Shown here: positions 9,615 to 22,471 of the stretch, in pieces
Layout of the letters: each line of letters starts with the position of its first letter
How positions within the stretch are numbered: the first letter of the stretch is position 1
Source: Sphagnum magellanicum
Taxonomy: Eukaryota; Streptophyta; Sphagnopsida; Sphagnales; Sphagnaceae
DNA length: 64,000 nt
Assembly: GCA_021904315.1 (NCBI GenBank)
Contig: CM038910.1
Coordinates: forward strand, 18,910,001-18,974,000
Reading direction: 5' to 3'
The notes under the pieces: generated by a model
The model's input: only the letters and a program-made list of their open reading frames with translations
Told to the model about the DNA's origin: nothing
Database searches by the model: none
Position numbers and translations under genes: made by a program

Positions 9615-12600
9615 CTACAAAACAACAAAACAAAACTAAAAGCAAAAAAAAAAAAAAACAAGAAATTGGACTTTCAGTGTCCTTGGAACATAATTGTTTT
9701 GTAATTTGGCATCATCTGCCACCCATTTGACTTAATTTTCCCACTTTCATTCATGTTCATCCACAAAATATGTTTGACATTGTTTTAAATCACACCTATA
9801 ATTAGTAGATCCCCATCCTTGTGTGGACTAGTAAATCTAGAATAGGCACCCACGATAACTTGGGTGATTATATATTACAAAAACACATTGAAGGCTCGTG
9901 AGTCTCTTAGGAAACATTTGTTAAAATTGAAGGCTCATGAATACATCCAGTTAGATTCAAACCGACAATGATGAACTCTCACAATTGGTTTGGTAGTTGT
10001 CATGCTAAATGTATTTGGAATTATCATGATTGTGATCTGCAATTATGTGTAAGGTATAATTTAGAATGCTTGAACAAACACAAAAAAGAATGTAACTAGC
10101 CTCTTAATTCAACCTCTTTTAAGTGATGACTTTGGAAAGTCTTCTGGAATTGAAAGGAATGGAGTTATTCACATCATGGTTATTTTTTAAGAATTTATTT
10201 TTGTAGCTAATTAAAAGTGGCAATCATCCCTAGAAGAAGAATTAGTCAAATATGGCTATAAATCAGAAATAAAGTCCAAATCTTTAATCATCCCTCTATA
10301 TGTTTGGCTACATAATGAAAATCATGTATATGAATGTTAATTAATATTTTTATTTTTTATTTTTTATTTTTTTAATCTATAATTACCATTTTATTTTTGA
10401 AGTATATTAATTAGTTACTAGTTATATTATCAACTAGTTAATATTTGAATTAGTTTACTAGCTAGTTAGTTTGTATTTGAATTTGAATTAGTTTACAAGA
10501 CATATGATTGTTATGTCATTGTTGTTGTTAGGTTATTAGTATTCATCACTAGTAGAACCTAAACATTACAATTGTTTTTCTAATATTATTTTATTCATTC
10601 AATGAAATACATTAATTGAATGTATAGAGAATTTAATATGTTAAAATTTCACACTAACATTTGGCAAGCATCCATAGGTCCAATTTTTTAGATTTTGTTG
10701 TTAAGACCACAATTTGATATGTAATGTTTTACAAAAGATTTGTATCTCAAAGACCATTCTTATTCATTGTAGTTTAATAGGACAAATTTCTATGTCTACA
10801 TATACTTACATCATAAATAAACTTCTTTTCTTGAACTTTTGCATGTAAGTTGCAAATCTAAGCCTTTCATGTGTGGACAATGCCTTTGAATTGTTCAATT
10901 TTTTAGGTTTTGGTAGTAAGTTGTTCCTTGAATTGAGTTTGGTATCGAATAGCTTCTAATTTATCCAATATCAAGTAACTAGCTCCTTTATCAAACTCTT
11001 AATGAGACCATTGAATTGAGTTGCAATTATTGTGAAAAGATTTGAAATCTTACTAATTAGTTGCACTTGCTCTTCATGTGTTTAATCGAAAATTGGTGAT
11101 TCAATACACAAACTAAGTGTTGTAAAAGAGCCATCTCCTCTTCTAATATTGAACACTCGTGAGATTTGTGATTGTGGTTGTACAATAATGGTCAATATTG
11201 ATACTTGCTATAGAATAGTATCAAGAGTTGGAGCTAGTGGATCTTGATTTTTGTCTTTTATGATCTATGGACAACTATAAACACATTGTTGCAACTGTTC
11301 TTTTGATTATTCTTCCTCATCTTCAAATTAGGAGTTGAACATTGATTGCTTATGTACTCATCTAATTGTTGGTGAATTCAATTGACTATGTGCTCCTTGT
11401 CAAGATTAAAATCTTATATAATAAATACTTGTACTAAGTAGTAACATTATGCCTAATGTACTTTTGAAAGCATTAATCAAATCTATACACAAATTTCAGT
11501 TGTAGTTGGTTTAATGTTACATCCACTAAAAACCACTTGTGCAACAATATGTTTAGAACTAATTCAACATAAAAGGTACTTAATTTTTTGGTCCTAGACA
11601 CAAGGCCTTTGGAAACCTTCTATTTATGCAATGCCCACCAATCATGGATGTTATTTGTTGAGTAAGGGAGCATAAGCATGAACAAATAAGAATGTTTTGT
11701 AGAATATTAAAAGGAATTTTTTTGACACGTTCAATTGACATGGATTGCATATTCATTGACATGTCCCAAGATGTCGCCACATCAAAAGAATATTCAAATA
11801 TTCCCTAACATGTAAACCACATCACAATGTACATGTGGACTATTTGCATAATCAAAAAATAATCATGTTTTAAAAAGAGCTTCAATGAGATGGGAACAAC
11901 ACAATAGATAAGAATTCATTCTTCCAACAAAATGCCTTAAATAACATTAAACATATTTGCTTTGACAAAATTATTGTGAAGACAAACTTTAATACACATT
12001 TGAAAAATAAATTTAAATGACATAGAGCGATCATTACAAAAGATTGAAAAATGTCGTCAAATGGAAGACCTTATTTTGAACAAAGTGTAACATGATTGTA
12101 ATCAAAAAATATAATGTTGAAAACTTGTTATGACAAAATCTTTTTCCAATCCCAATTAATGGGGAAAAACTTTCACACATATGACATTGTTGGAGGATTA
12201 TTTGGACTAACAACAAGATGTAATTTAATGGGTGTAGGGGACCCTGTAAAAGAAGCGAGCTATGAACAACACCATTTAAAAAAATTGTGTCATTTTTAAT
12301 ATATGAGATTTTATTAAAACATCAAATTGTTACATAAACTTCTTGGAAGTGACATTATTCGAATGTTTTTTGTCCACAACAAATCCATCAAGATCAATAA
12401 ATCCACTATAATGTTATGGAGAAAAAATGAGAAACAATTTGAACACATCTAATTCTAGATTCAATAAATCCACCATAAAATAAAGCTAGTAAAGATAGAT
12501 ATATTATTTGAACACATTGACTATTTAAGAACCAAATGGAATAATAATGGGTGGAGTTCATTTAGCTTATTTAATTTCATTAATTATGAAACGATTAAAA

Positions 12601-15600
12601 GAGGTTATAAAAGCATGTAATATAGAAACATCAATCCTTTCTTATGAATGTATTAGATATGTAAGGAGAAAATATCTTTTAATTGACCTAACTTTAATAA
12701 TTCTAAAACTATCGATGGAGGTTTAAATGTTTTGAACAAAGGTGCATAATGTAACAATGTATGATAGATTAAATCATTTTATTATCAGCATCCATCTAGG
12801 TAAACAAAGTTATCACAACCCCCAATAAGGAAAAAAAAAGTTCCACTATTTCATTACTGATTAGGTTAGTATCATTTGCATGTATAAGTAATGTTTTGCA
12901 TCAACAATGTGCAACCTATATAGTTTACAATTTTAGCTCTTCAAAGTAGGCATCATGAAAGCATTACAACCATGTCCATAGAAAGTGAACATAAATCAAA
13001 ATGAGTTGGTGAAGGTAGATGAAAAATATAAATTAGAAGTTGGATAATATTGGGCTTCAAACAATGGGTTGTAGGAGTAAAAAAATTATGCAATCATCAT
13101 TCATATATTAGAGTTATCCCTAAAGTAACCATGTTTTCACCTTGTCTTTGGGCCTCCTTTCACCCCCTGTCCCTCTTTTCAGTGGTATCCACAAAGTAAG
13201 GACATTTTATTCTCAATGGGCACATTCAAAATTAGGGTATCCAAAAGGATGGTCTATTAGAAAAATGATTGCAAAGGACTATTTTGGATTTTTATTACAT
13301 TCATTATCTCATGATTATAATGGATTTGTATATGATTATAACTAGAATAATATCATGTTAATCTAATAAAAAATCTAATAATAGATTAGATATAATATTG
13401 ATGTCCTTTTGAGTCCTTTTAAACAATTTGAATCCTTGTCTTATTTGTAATTTTCATCTTAAAGGAATCAAAAGGAATGTATTCAACAATGAAATTCACT
13501 TCAATTTTCTTTCATGGATAAATAATGATTACATCTATGTTTGGTAATGTTCATATAATGCATTTGCTTAAATAATGTAAAATATAATTTTTTTGAAAGC
13601 TACAGAATCCATTTTGAAAAGGCCTACAAGCAAAATGATTTTTTTTTCCCATTTGGTTGATTTTTTCTATTCACTAGGCTTAGAATTTGAAGCCCCAAGT
13701 GCCAACAAAATGTGCAATAAATTTTCATGCAAGGAAACATGTTAAATTGTATAAAAAACTTATGTATTCATTTTCTACATTTATAATTTATTAACAAAAT
13801 ATTTATGCATAATTACATACACATGTGAAAAACCACCACCACCATGAAAACTATCAAAATTTGAATTATCCAGTATCTCTCACTTAAATCTATTCCATTT
13901 ATATTTGTATTTGGAAGATAACAAAAAAAAAATCCTTGAATCCTGTGGCAAAAAAATGGTACCCTAATTGTGAATATGCCCTAGTATGAAATGCTACAAT
14001 TCAGTGTGAAATGCTGAAATTCAGCATTTAATGCACAAGATTTGAGACTAATTATAGTGGTTGTACATGTAATACTAATGAAAAAATATGTAACAGCAAT
14101 GGAGGCACTCATGAAAAAAGAAAGATAGGATGAAATTCAATTTACCACCAAAATTGATGGTTCACCCCCCGTTGAATGCTAATGTAATTTTTTATAGGTT
14201 TTTTAAAAAATCTCAACCTATATGTATGGCCTAGCTTCAAGGATGATGCTTCTTGTCTTGTTTTGTTCTAAAACTAACCTTGCCATGCCATTAGATAAAT
14301 TTTCCAAGACCAATCTATTGAAACAAACATTCTTGGAAATCTTTTTTATTCATTGATCTTCATCTATTTCTTAATGTTTATTGCAATTAGTTGTTTCAAA
14401 TAATTAGACTCAAAACATGCTCAAATAACTTACACAAATCTTTTTAAGCATTCAAATGCAATGGACTCACTTGATCTACAATACTCATCAATATAATATG
14501 TTGCCACACCATATTCTAACATTATGATTACAACTATGCATTTTTGGATGCTTGAGAGTAAAGCCTAGTAGCATCTCTCTTTTGTACAAAATAAGAATCA
14601 TGCACAACTACAACTTCCATAATTTTGAGAACCAATTATTTATGCATTTGAAAATGACATTTGAAAAATTGTCATTGTCAACATGCTACAATGCAAAGTA
14701 ATCACAAAAAGCTCAAAAGTGGCCTACCTTCCGACCTTTTTCCACATTGAATGAGCACCTAAGTTTGCTATCATTGTGACTCTTTTGTGCTTCATCCACA
14801 TTTTCACCTAGTTGTTTAGCCAAGATAACAAAAATGATTTGATCATCACCATCATCTTGCCACTTTTATTGCAATTGGGCATTGAGGTTATTTTACACTT
14901 ACTTCTAATGATCCCTAAGTTCAAGGAACCAAAAACATAGAGCTACAAGTTCAGACATTGGAGTTGAACTTAGAAAAACATGGCTATGGTGGATGGACTT
15001 GGGATGGACATGCAAGAAACCCAAGTTGCAATGCCCCCACAAGAAATGTTAAACAATTGGCATTGTGTGACATTTGGCACTCATGTGGCATGGTATATAA
15101 GAAAATGTTGGGCTTAATTTTGCATGCATGGTGGGGTATAAGAATGGGTCACATAATTTTTTACACCAAGGGCACATGGGTCTACAAATTGCCATTACCA
15201 AGCCATTTCCAACTTTGCCAATGGAGATGCTCTAAGAGTAGCTTGACCTATTTGGGCTTCTAAATGTATTTATCACATCCAACATAGTGTGTTGAATGTT
15301 CCCCAATCCTCACCCATAAGCATTAAAAAATGAGACAAAATGAGGTGGGAAATTATTTAAATGCAAATATCTAGGCCAATAGTTAATCGATCAATAGTAG
15401 TCATTTTCACATTCAATGTCTTTTGCAAACCATCATGAGTGTTAATAGCCTTCCCCATAATCAAACTTAATATACTTAATCCAAAATATGTTGTGCAAGC
15501 CAATTTCTTGCTAATGGTGGAGTTGCTTTAAAACATGTTTAAATTCAAAGGACTATGTGAGTTCTTAGGGTGTGGTAACACCATGGGCCAAGGGCCTTGC

Positions 15601-16797
15601 ACAACATAAAACATGATTCATTTTTTGTTTTTAAAAAAAAAATTGTACCATGGTACTAGATGGGTACCTACCAAGTATCATAGTAAAAAATGTAACATTT
15701 CAAAAAGCAAAATGTCCACAAAGAAAAAAAACATTAAATCTTTTTGTTTGCTAGCAATAGAAGTGAAGAAGGTGGCAAGGAGGGCCAAGTTGCATCAATT
15801 ATGTGTTTTCCAAATGGGTTTTTTTTTGTTTTGGCGGTTGCATTCTCCCCAAAGCAAGGGTTTCTTAAGAGTTCTTCGAATTATGTATGCCACTACCTTA
15901 TTGTTTGTTGTCTATAACATATTTTTTAATACTTTCCTTCTAAAGGTTTACAAAACCTCCAAGGGTTATGAGGTCCAAGGTTTTTTTTTCATATTTGTGA
16001 TGTTCCATAATACAGTTTAACCAGATTTGGCTAGAAACAAGATATGAAAATACAAAAGGTTTAAGATTCTTTCACATTTTTGGCTAGGTGTAGAACCCAA
16101 TAAAGAAATATGACAATATTTCCAAAAGAAATTGTTAAATTTTGGTGACTAGAAAACCAATATATATATAAAGCCATTTTGAGATTTATTTTAGTTAATT
16201 CCATGGGCCCTCTAGATACATTATAAAAAATTGTGTGGTCTTCATGTTTTTTTGACCTATTAGTTAATTGGTGGTTAGCCTAATTATCTAGTTATGCATA
16301 TGTATTAGAAATTTAAGTATTAGTTGTTAGTAAGTTCAATCAGAAGATTAATAAGCCAACTAGTATTAATAGGTTCAAAAAATTGAATTTATATGTAATA
16401 CATGAACTACTAATCAAGTGTGAAGGAATTTGAAGTGATGGATCCTTTCACACCATTGATATTTATTTTTTATAAAAAAAAGCTTAAAATTTATATGAGT
16501 ATTTTGTTATGACACCTTCCAATTATATAATTGGAAGATATGTAAAGTACATGGTATGTCAAAAAATAATAGTCTTATTGCATGGTCTTATCATGTTCAA
16601 TTGCATCCTCTTCACTCCTCACAACTTTAAATACTAAAACTAAATTTTAAAATAAATATAGAGTATCAAATTTTAATGTCAAATATATTATAAGTAAATT
16701 TAAGGTGGTTTAAATATGTGCATATTGAAGAATTGGGTAATAAAAAGGTGAAAACTAGGTAGTTAGGTACCTATTTTTAAATTTAATATGCACCATA

Positions 16798-16801
<4 letters not shown>
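9615..16801. other. Long AT-rich intergenic DNA, no gene recognised
   Basis: More than 7 kb is without a convincing reading frame on either strand. It contains A/T homopolymers, a TAG/TTA-rich patch at about 10330-10520 and scattered short direct repeats. A phrase near 15225 (CAATGGAGATGCTCTAAG) resembles ends seen in small plant DNA transposons, but no partner end was found. It is most likely old decayed transposon DNA. Confidence 0.6.
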
Positions 16802-16833
<32 letters not shown>

Positions 16834-16854
16834 CCATGATTGTAATCATGGAAA
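16802..16854. repeat. (TA)n microsatellite abutting a perfect 11-bp palindrome
   Basis: An uninterrupted TA run covers 16802-16830. It is followed directly by TTTCCATGATT (16831-16841), a GT loop, and AATCATGGAAA (16844-16854), an exact inverted repeat. The block could extrude as a cruciform. Confidence 0.9.
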
Positions 16855-18884
16855 TGGGATATGGAGTGGCATAAACACCTAGTGCCACCTTAGTGACTAG
16901 TGGCATTTAAGTGATGAGTTTGAATTGGAAACCAATTTTTGGCATAGTGAAAAGTACCCACCCAACAATGCTAAAAAAAACGACTACCTTGCATTGTAAA
17001 GTAAAAAGGAAGATCATTCACCCATGACCAATGGGATATGAAAGAAGGAATGCCAACATTGAATTGGAAGGGATTTTGAAACACATCTTTAGATACTATT
17101 GATGCTACATCCCATATTTGTCCAACATTCAATGAAGGCACAAGTAGTGAAAATCTTTTATGTGCAAATGGCACAAGTTGCACATCAATTGGTGTCCGTG
17201 AAAATAAATACAATACTAACATTGACCATAACAATCATAAATTAAAACTATTATTTTGCTCATTTACCTTTAAATCAACCATTGTTCTATACAAGGATGT
17301 TGTATTAGGGGATTAAAACAAAACACCATGGTTGGGGGTAGGTAATCAAGATTGTAAAATTCTTTTTGATTAAGTTATAGTTGGGAAATTCAACTCCTTT
17401 GTGAAAAATGTTTGCATGTTTTACATTAAAATCAATGTGCATGATATGAAAAATACATCTTTGACACCATTGAAATCTATCATGAAAAACAATTTTATGT
17501 GCCTTAATGTTTTTGTTATGGATTTTCATTCAAGTTGCTATCACATGTTCATGAAATGATAGTGTTCTAGCAAAAAATGGGTGCATGTGTAAAACATACA
17601 CATTCACAACATTCATTTGGTGTACTATCACAACAAAATTTGCATGATATAAAAAATTATGGTGTAATTTTTTTTTCCAAAATAGACAACATAGAATCTA
17701 CAAGTATGTTTTTGTCATCAAATCTTAATCAATACAAATTAATAATGCCTAATCTATAATTGGGGTAGATTGAAATCATATTGTTCTTGAACATGTTCAA
17801 TGAACTTTTGTTTGGGAAATGGCCTACACCCACCTTCTAAACCACTTTGAAATTGAAATCCCAAATCTCTATTATATCCGAATGTTTGTTGATTCCTTAA
17901 AACCACTTGGAAACCTAAATGAACCCAAAATCCCAATGACCATGACTCATGCTTCTCATGATAATTTTTATGTTTTCACTTCTTCATTAGGGCATCCAAA
18001 AATCCCCTTTACTTATAGTTTTCCTAGCAAATGTGATATATTAAAAATGCATCCTAGCATTGGCTTTTCACAACATAATTATTAGAACTTCATGGATTTT
18101 CATTATCTTTCAACCCTTCCTGTCTTGATTTAAAATCAAAGTATGGTCAAGATGTTAATTCATTAATGTGTAGTATCAAGTTCTTGATGACCTAATTGAG
18201 CTTCCACATTAATAAACAACACAATTGTCACAAAGAAATCTCCCTTGTTCTATGACTTATTACACATCACTTCATAGGCAACATACAACCTTATATTTAA
18301 TGCATGAGTATGTTTAATTAACTTTTTCAAATGCCTTAATTCACTCTTCAACTACATGCCATTTTGCCCACTTCAATTCAACATTCTTGTATAAATTTTC
18401 ATCCTCTTTCAACCCTTACCACTTAATTTAAAATTAAGCATGGTCAAGATATTAATTAATTGCTAACACTAGAAAAAAAGAAGGGATTTTGAACTGGTTT
18501 TTGTAACTAATTTTTAATTACAAACAACATTTGCAACTTTTTTTCCTTTAGTTGCATTAGACAAGTTGTAAGTGACAATTATAGATGGATGGAAAAGAAA
18601 GTCAGCAAAATATTGGTTCATCTGTTGACTAACTATATACATATAACAATGCCTACAATTAATTTGGAATTAAATTATCAAACTTTTTGTTCCTATGGTA
18701 TGTTGCCACATATCACCAACATAATATATTATCACTATTATTAGTTTATTTATGCAATTATCTTGAATGTGGAAGAGGAGAGGTTGGGATTTGGTTACGT
18801 GGATGTACACATCTTTGTTCACATGCTTTAACATTGTGTGGCCTCCAACAACCCACATGTGATAATAGACAACAAATGTGATAA
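16855..18884. other. AT-rich intergenic DNA, no gene recognised
   Basis: Short frames only, with ordinary AT-rich composition. Recurrent phrases such as CATGTTCATGA and TTTCAACCCTTCC (near 18107 and 18408, each followed by TTTAAAATTAA-like text) suggest an old dispersed duplication. Nothing is assignable. Confidence 0.5.
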
Positions 18885-19150
18885 TGACATGTGGCATAAT
18901 GGAAAATTAAATGGAATGCTTTATTCCTATTTTTACTCAATCTAAACCATTCATTTGGACTAGTCACAATGTTGACAAGTGGCATAATATCAATATTATT
19001 TTGAATGTTTAAATTCATATTATTATTTGGTCTAAGCAAGTTAATTAGACTAGTCACAATGCTAACATGTGGCATAATATCATAATATCTTAGGAATGTT
19101 TTAGGCAAATTATTATTCAAACTAAATCGTTCATTTTGATTGGTCACAAT
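18885..19150. repeat. Diverged ~90-bp tandem repeats
   Basis: GTGGCATAAT occurs at 18891, 18979 and 19069 (spacings 88 and 90 bp), each following an ACAAT/GACA-type lead-in. The last two follow ACTAGTCACAATG. A fourth, weaker unit begins near 19139 (TTGGTCACAAT). The units are well diverged and non-coding. Confidence 0.65.
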
Positions 19151-19440
19151 TAATATCAATCTATTAAAATATTTTCGCGGAGCAAATTGGACATGCTTGG
19201 GGGAAATTTTTTCCCTAGGGGAGCAAATGTCCTTAGGGAGAAAAGTTCCAATCAACCTACACAACCAAGGAAATAGGGTGATTAATGCAAGTTGAATGTA
19301 AATGGTGCAACAAACTTAGTAAGGACAACTCCAAGCATAAGCTTTACATGGCCTGCAACCTTCGGGAGGAGGCACCACTCCCCTCCCTCTAATATACTCT
19401 ATGACTCTCCATGAAGGCTACATTCAAATGGCATTTTTTT

Positions 19441-20660
19441 TAGGACTCCCAAGTGGGAGTCCCAAAATTGTGACTTTTGATGTTTTGAAACTTTTGATAT
19501 TTTCCTCAAATTAAGTTTTTTTTGGAACATGGAAAAATATATATCTTATAGCGCTCAAAAAGACCTTTCTAATGGTGTATAACATGCCCCAATCAAAGAT
19601 CATTTGACCCTTATTCTAAAGGGATTTATGGTCGAAAGTCAAATTCCCAATTTAATCATGGCCTTTCTTTTGATCATAATTCATGAATTTCAAGTCTAAA
19701 TGAACAATATAAGGGCACTTTAAGCATCTACACTTCAAGACTTTCCCAATGGTATCTTGGGGGCCCAATTTAGCATTTGTAACCAAGGTTTTAAACATTC
19801 AAGATTCCTACATGAGTGTAACTATCGCAACCCTACTTTGAGGGAGTGTGAGGATGAAACTCACACTTCCAAAATTGGGACTTGGGAATCCTCAGGGACT
19901 CCCGAAACTTCAGAGTTCGATTGCAGAGGTCAAAACACCTCGCATTGGGGTATTCTTTATATCATTGGAAAGCTATCAAAGTTTAGATGTCGAAAATGGG
20001 TTCGCATGGGCCATTTGGACATCTGCAACATAAGTTATGGTAAAAAGAAGGGCCGAAAATCAAATTGGTAGTTTGACTCCTAACCACTAAAAGTTGGGAA
20101 TTGACCCGACCTCGATGTGTGCAAGGGGAGTGTGATACACCGTTGGAAAGCTCTTGACGAAAGCTAAAAGTTTTCTTGAAATCTCATCCCAATTAGAGGT
20201 TTGAGCAAAGAGTTATGACCTCACAAAGTCCTAGGAGTCCAAATCGGGACAGTTTCGGGACTCCTCCTTGGGAGTCCCAGGACAAAAAGCCATTCGGATG
20301 TGGGTGCCGCGGAGAAGCACATAGTATACTATATGGGGGAAAGTGGTGGCTTCCCCCGAGTTCAAGCCGTGGTGAGTCATGTGAGTCCATAATTGCTCGT
20401 GGCTTATCCTAGCACCAAGGGTGCTCAAGAAAGTGACCTAACCAACTTGTTGGTTGATTTGATGTAGGTTCGAGTAAATAAAGCTTGTTACTCTTCCTAG
20501 TCCCATCCCGAAGCTTCAGCACGCCCCTCTACCCCTTCTAATGTTGAGACTTAGGAACGTGCTTTGAGTTCCTCACAATTCCGCTGTTAAATAAGTTAAA
20601 CCCAACTTGGGTCTAACTAAGAACTTGGGAGCGCTTCAGTAACTCCCAAAGTGGGAGTGC
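19441..20660. repeat. Unassigned repeat-like region with three GACTCCC/GGGAGTC hairpins
   Basis: The region is richer in GC than its surroundings. Three small hairpins share one theme: 19443-19462 (8-bp stem, AAGT loop), 20257-20278 (GGGACTCC/GGAGTCCC) and 20642-20658 (7-bp stem, ACTCCCA/TGGGAGT). Phrases such as CATTGGAAAGCT recur (about 19963, 20143). It reads like non-coding sequence of an LTR retrotransposon (LTR or leader), but no ends or coding domains were found. Family unknown. Confidence 0.4.
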
Positions 20661-22253
20661 ATTTGGAGTCATAGGGCTCCATCTCATACATTTTCCCTCA
20701 TTTGTGACAATGTGTTTCACACCCAAAAACACTCTCTTGGCCTCATGGGCATTTGCACTCCACACTTAGACACAAACCCAATGTTAAGGTTACAACAATA
20801 TTGCACTAATGTGTTTCAATTATTGACAAACTACATAATTTGATGTTGTGCCTTGGATAATGATGCACAACCCCCATTAATAGCTCTAAATACAAGGAAG
20901 ATGTTTTTCTTTGCCATCTTCTCAAACATGACCACAATTTAGTATGAAAAATTAACTAGAAAATAAACAACAAAAAACACTATATGTATAAATAAAAAGA
21001 TAGTGAATTCCACATACCATTGCAGGATGTGTTTTCTGCTACCTTTTACTTTCCCTTTTTCAAGCGCAACGTCCTTATATACCATTTCCATCTATGACTC
21101 CAATGTTGCAACCTCCCCTTGTGCAATTGAGCATGACTCATCAACCATTTATGTATTTTTATACAAAGTCATCTAACACAATGACTAGCATGTCATATTT
21201 TTCCACAATTTGCAAATGCGTGCAACCATAATTATAAGGACCTTCTCATCAAATTGTTCTTCACATGCTTGCTACAAATCCTTCTCCATTTTAGCAAGCC
21301 TATGTATGGGTGATTCCAAAGTTCACCCCAATTAGTGCGACATATATGATGCCTCATCATATAATACATAATTTGGACAAAATAATTCGAAAATTATATT
21401 TATGTTGTTGTTTTTAGTCTAAATGATTTTTTTTACCACCAAGACCACATCTTCAACTTGCTAATAATATGTTAACAAGGTTGTTGTTACTATTCACCTT
21501 TAGAGAATTAACATTAAAGATCTTCTGCTTTTGGAGTTGAGCTTCCAAATGGCACTCTTTTTGTTCAATAATAACAATTGTTGCCTTCTTTGTCTCTTAT
21601 CACCCATAAATTAGATCTTAGCAAAAATTGAAATCATCATTTCCTACAGATATTTAACAACTCCATGCCCCTCATGTTAGGATAGTCCACACAAAGCACA
21701 ATATGTTCACCCAAATGGAATAATTTCATATATGTGTAGCTAATTTGTGCAATGTAACTCAACTATTGAGAAAGGTAGTTTCAAAGGGTTGAACAATAAC
21801 TACTATAATAACTATTTTATGACTCAATATAGACCACTTTTCTTCACACCACATTCTTTGTAACAACAGCCAGCTGTTATGTTAGATCTTTTATGTTGTT
21901 TTGCTATTGTACAATCATGGCAACAAACTCTTCCACCTCTTTTGTTGTAACACAAAGCTCTATTCACATTTCCTTAATTTGTTTGACATATTTATGAATC
22001 ATTAATGCCCACTCCTCATTTAACTCATTTGTAGCAATGCGGGATGATGTTGCAATCTCTGCCCCACAACACCAATTGGGAGCCTTTTCCCATGTCTACC
22101 CTATTTTACACAATGTCCAATCAACCAATTCCCTATGGTTGTGAGTGAGGAACTTGGATGCATTAAAATAGGGAGAAGACAACAAATCGAGGTGAACTTG
22201 CCAAACTATTATTTTTCAATGGTGTGACTATGTGTCTATGGTTGATGATGAAG
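20661..22253. other. AT-rich intergenic DNA, no gene recognised
   Basis: No convincing frames, RNA genes or element ends were seen. The stretch ends at CTCCT (22254-22258), the left target duplication of the family A retrotransposon. Confidence 0.6.
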
Positions 22254-22258
22254 CTCCT

Positions 22259-22471
22259 TATTGGAAACAAGTTGAAAACAAGCAAGAAATGGAACGCTCA
22301 AGGTTCATGAAATAGAACAATTGTATTAACTAACAAGAACAATACAAAGGTTGTATGCTTTCAATTGATGTAATCACAAAACTATGGCTTGCAACAACTA
22401 ACAAAGCTTGAAGGTTCTATGTGCACTCAAAAACCATGAAAGGAAGGAATGAAAGACAACTCAAAACCACT
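22259..22471 (-). repeat. Family A 3' LTR, truncated
   Basis: This matches the distal 213 bp of the family A LTR (TATTGGAAACAAG at the left edge through CAAAACCACT). The upstream part of the LTR, the polypurine tract and the last part of RNase H are missing. The sequence jumps at about 22471 straight into RNase H coding, marking one internal deletion. Confidence 0.85.

Noticed and set aside
14958-15263. Small DNA transposon ending CAATGGAGATGCTCTAAG
   Set aside because: No inverted partner end or target duplication was found on the left.
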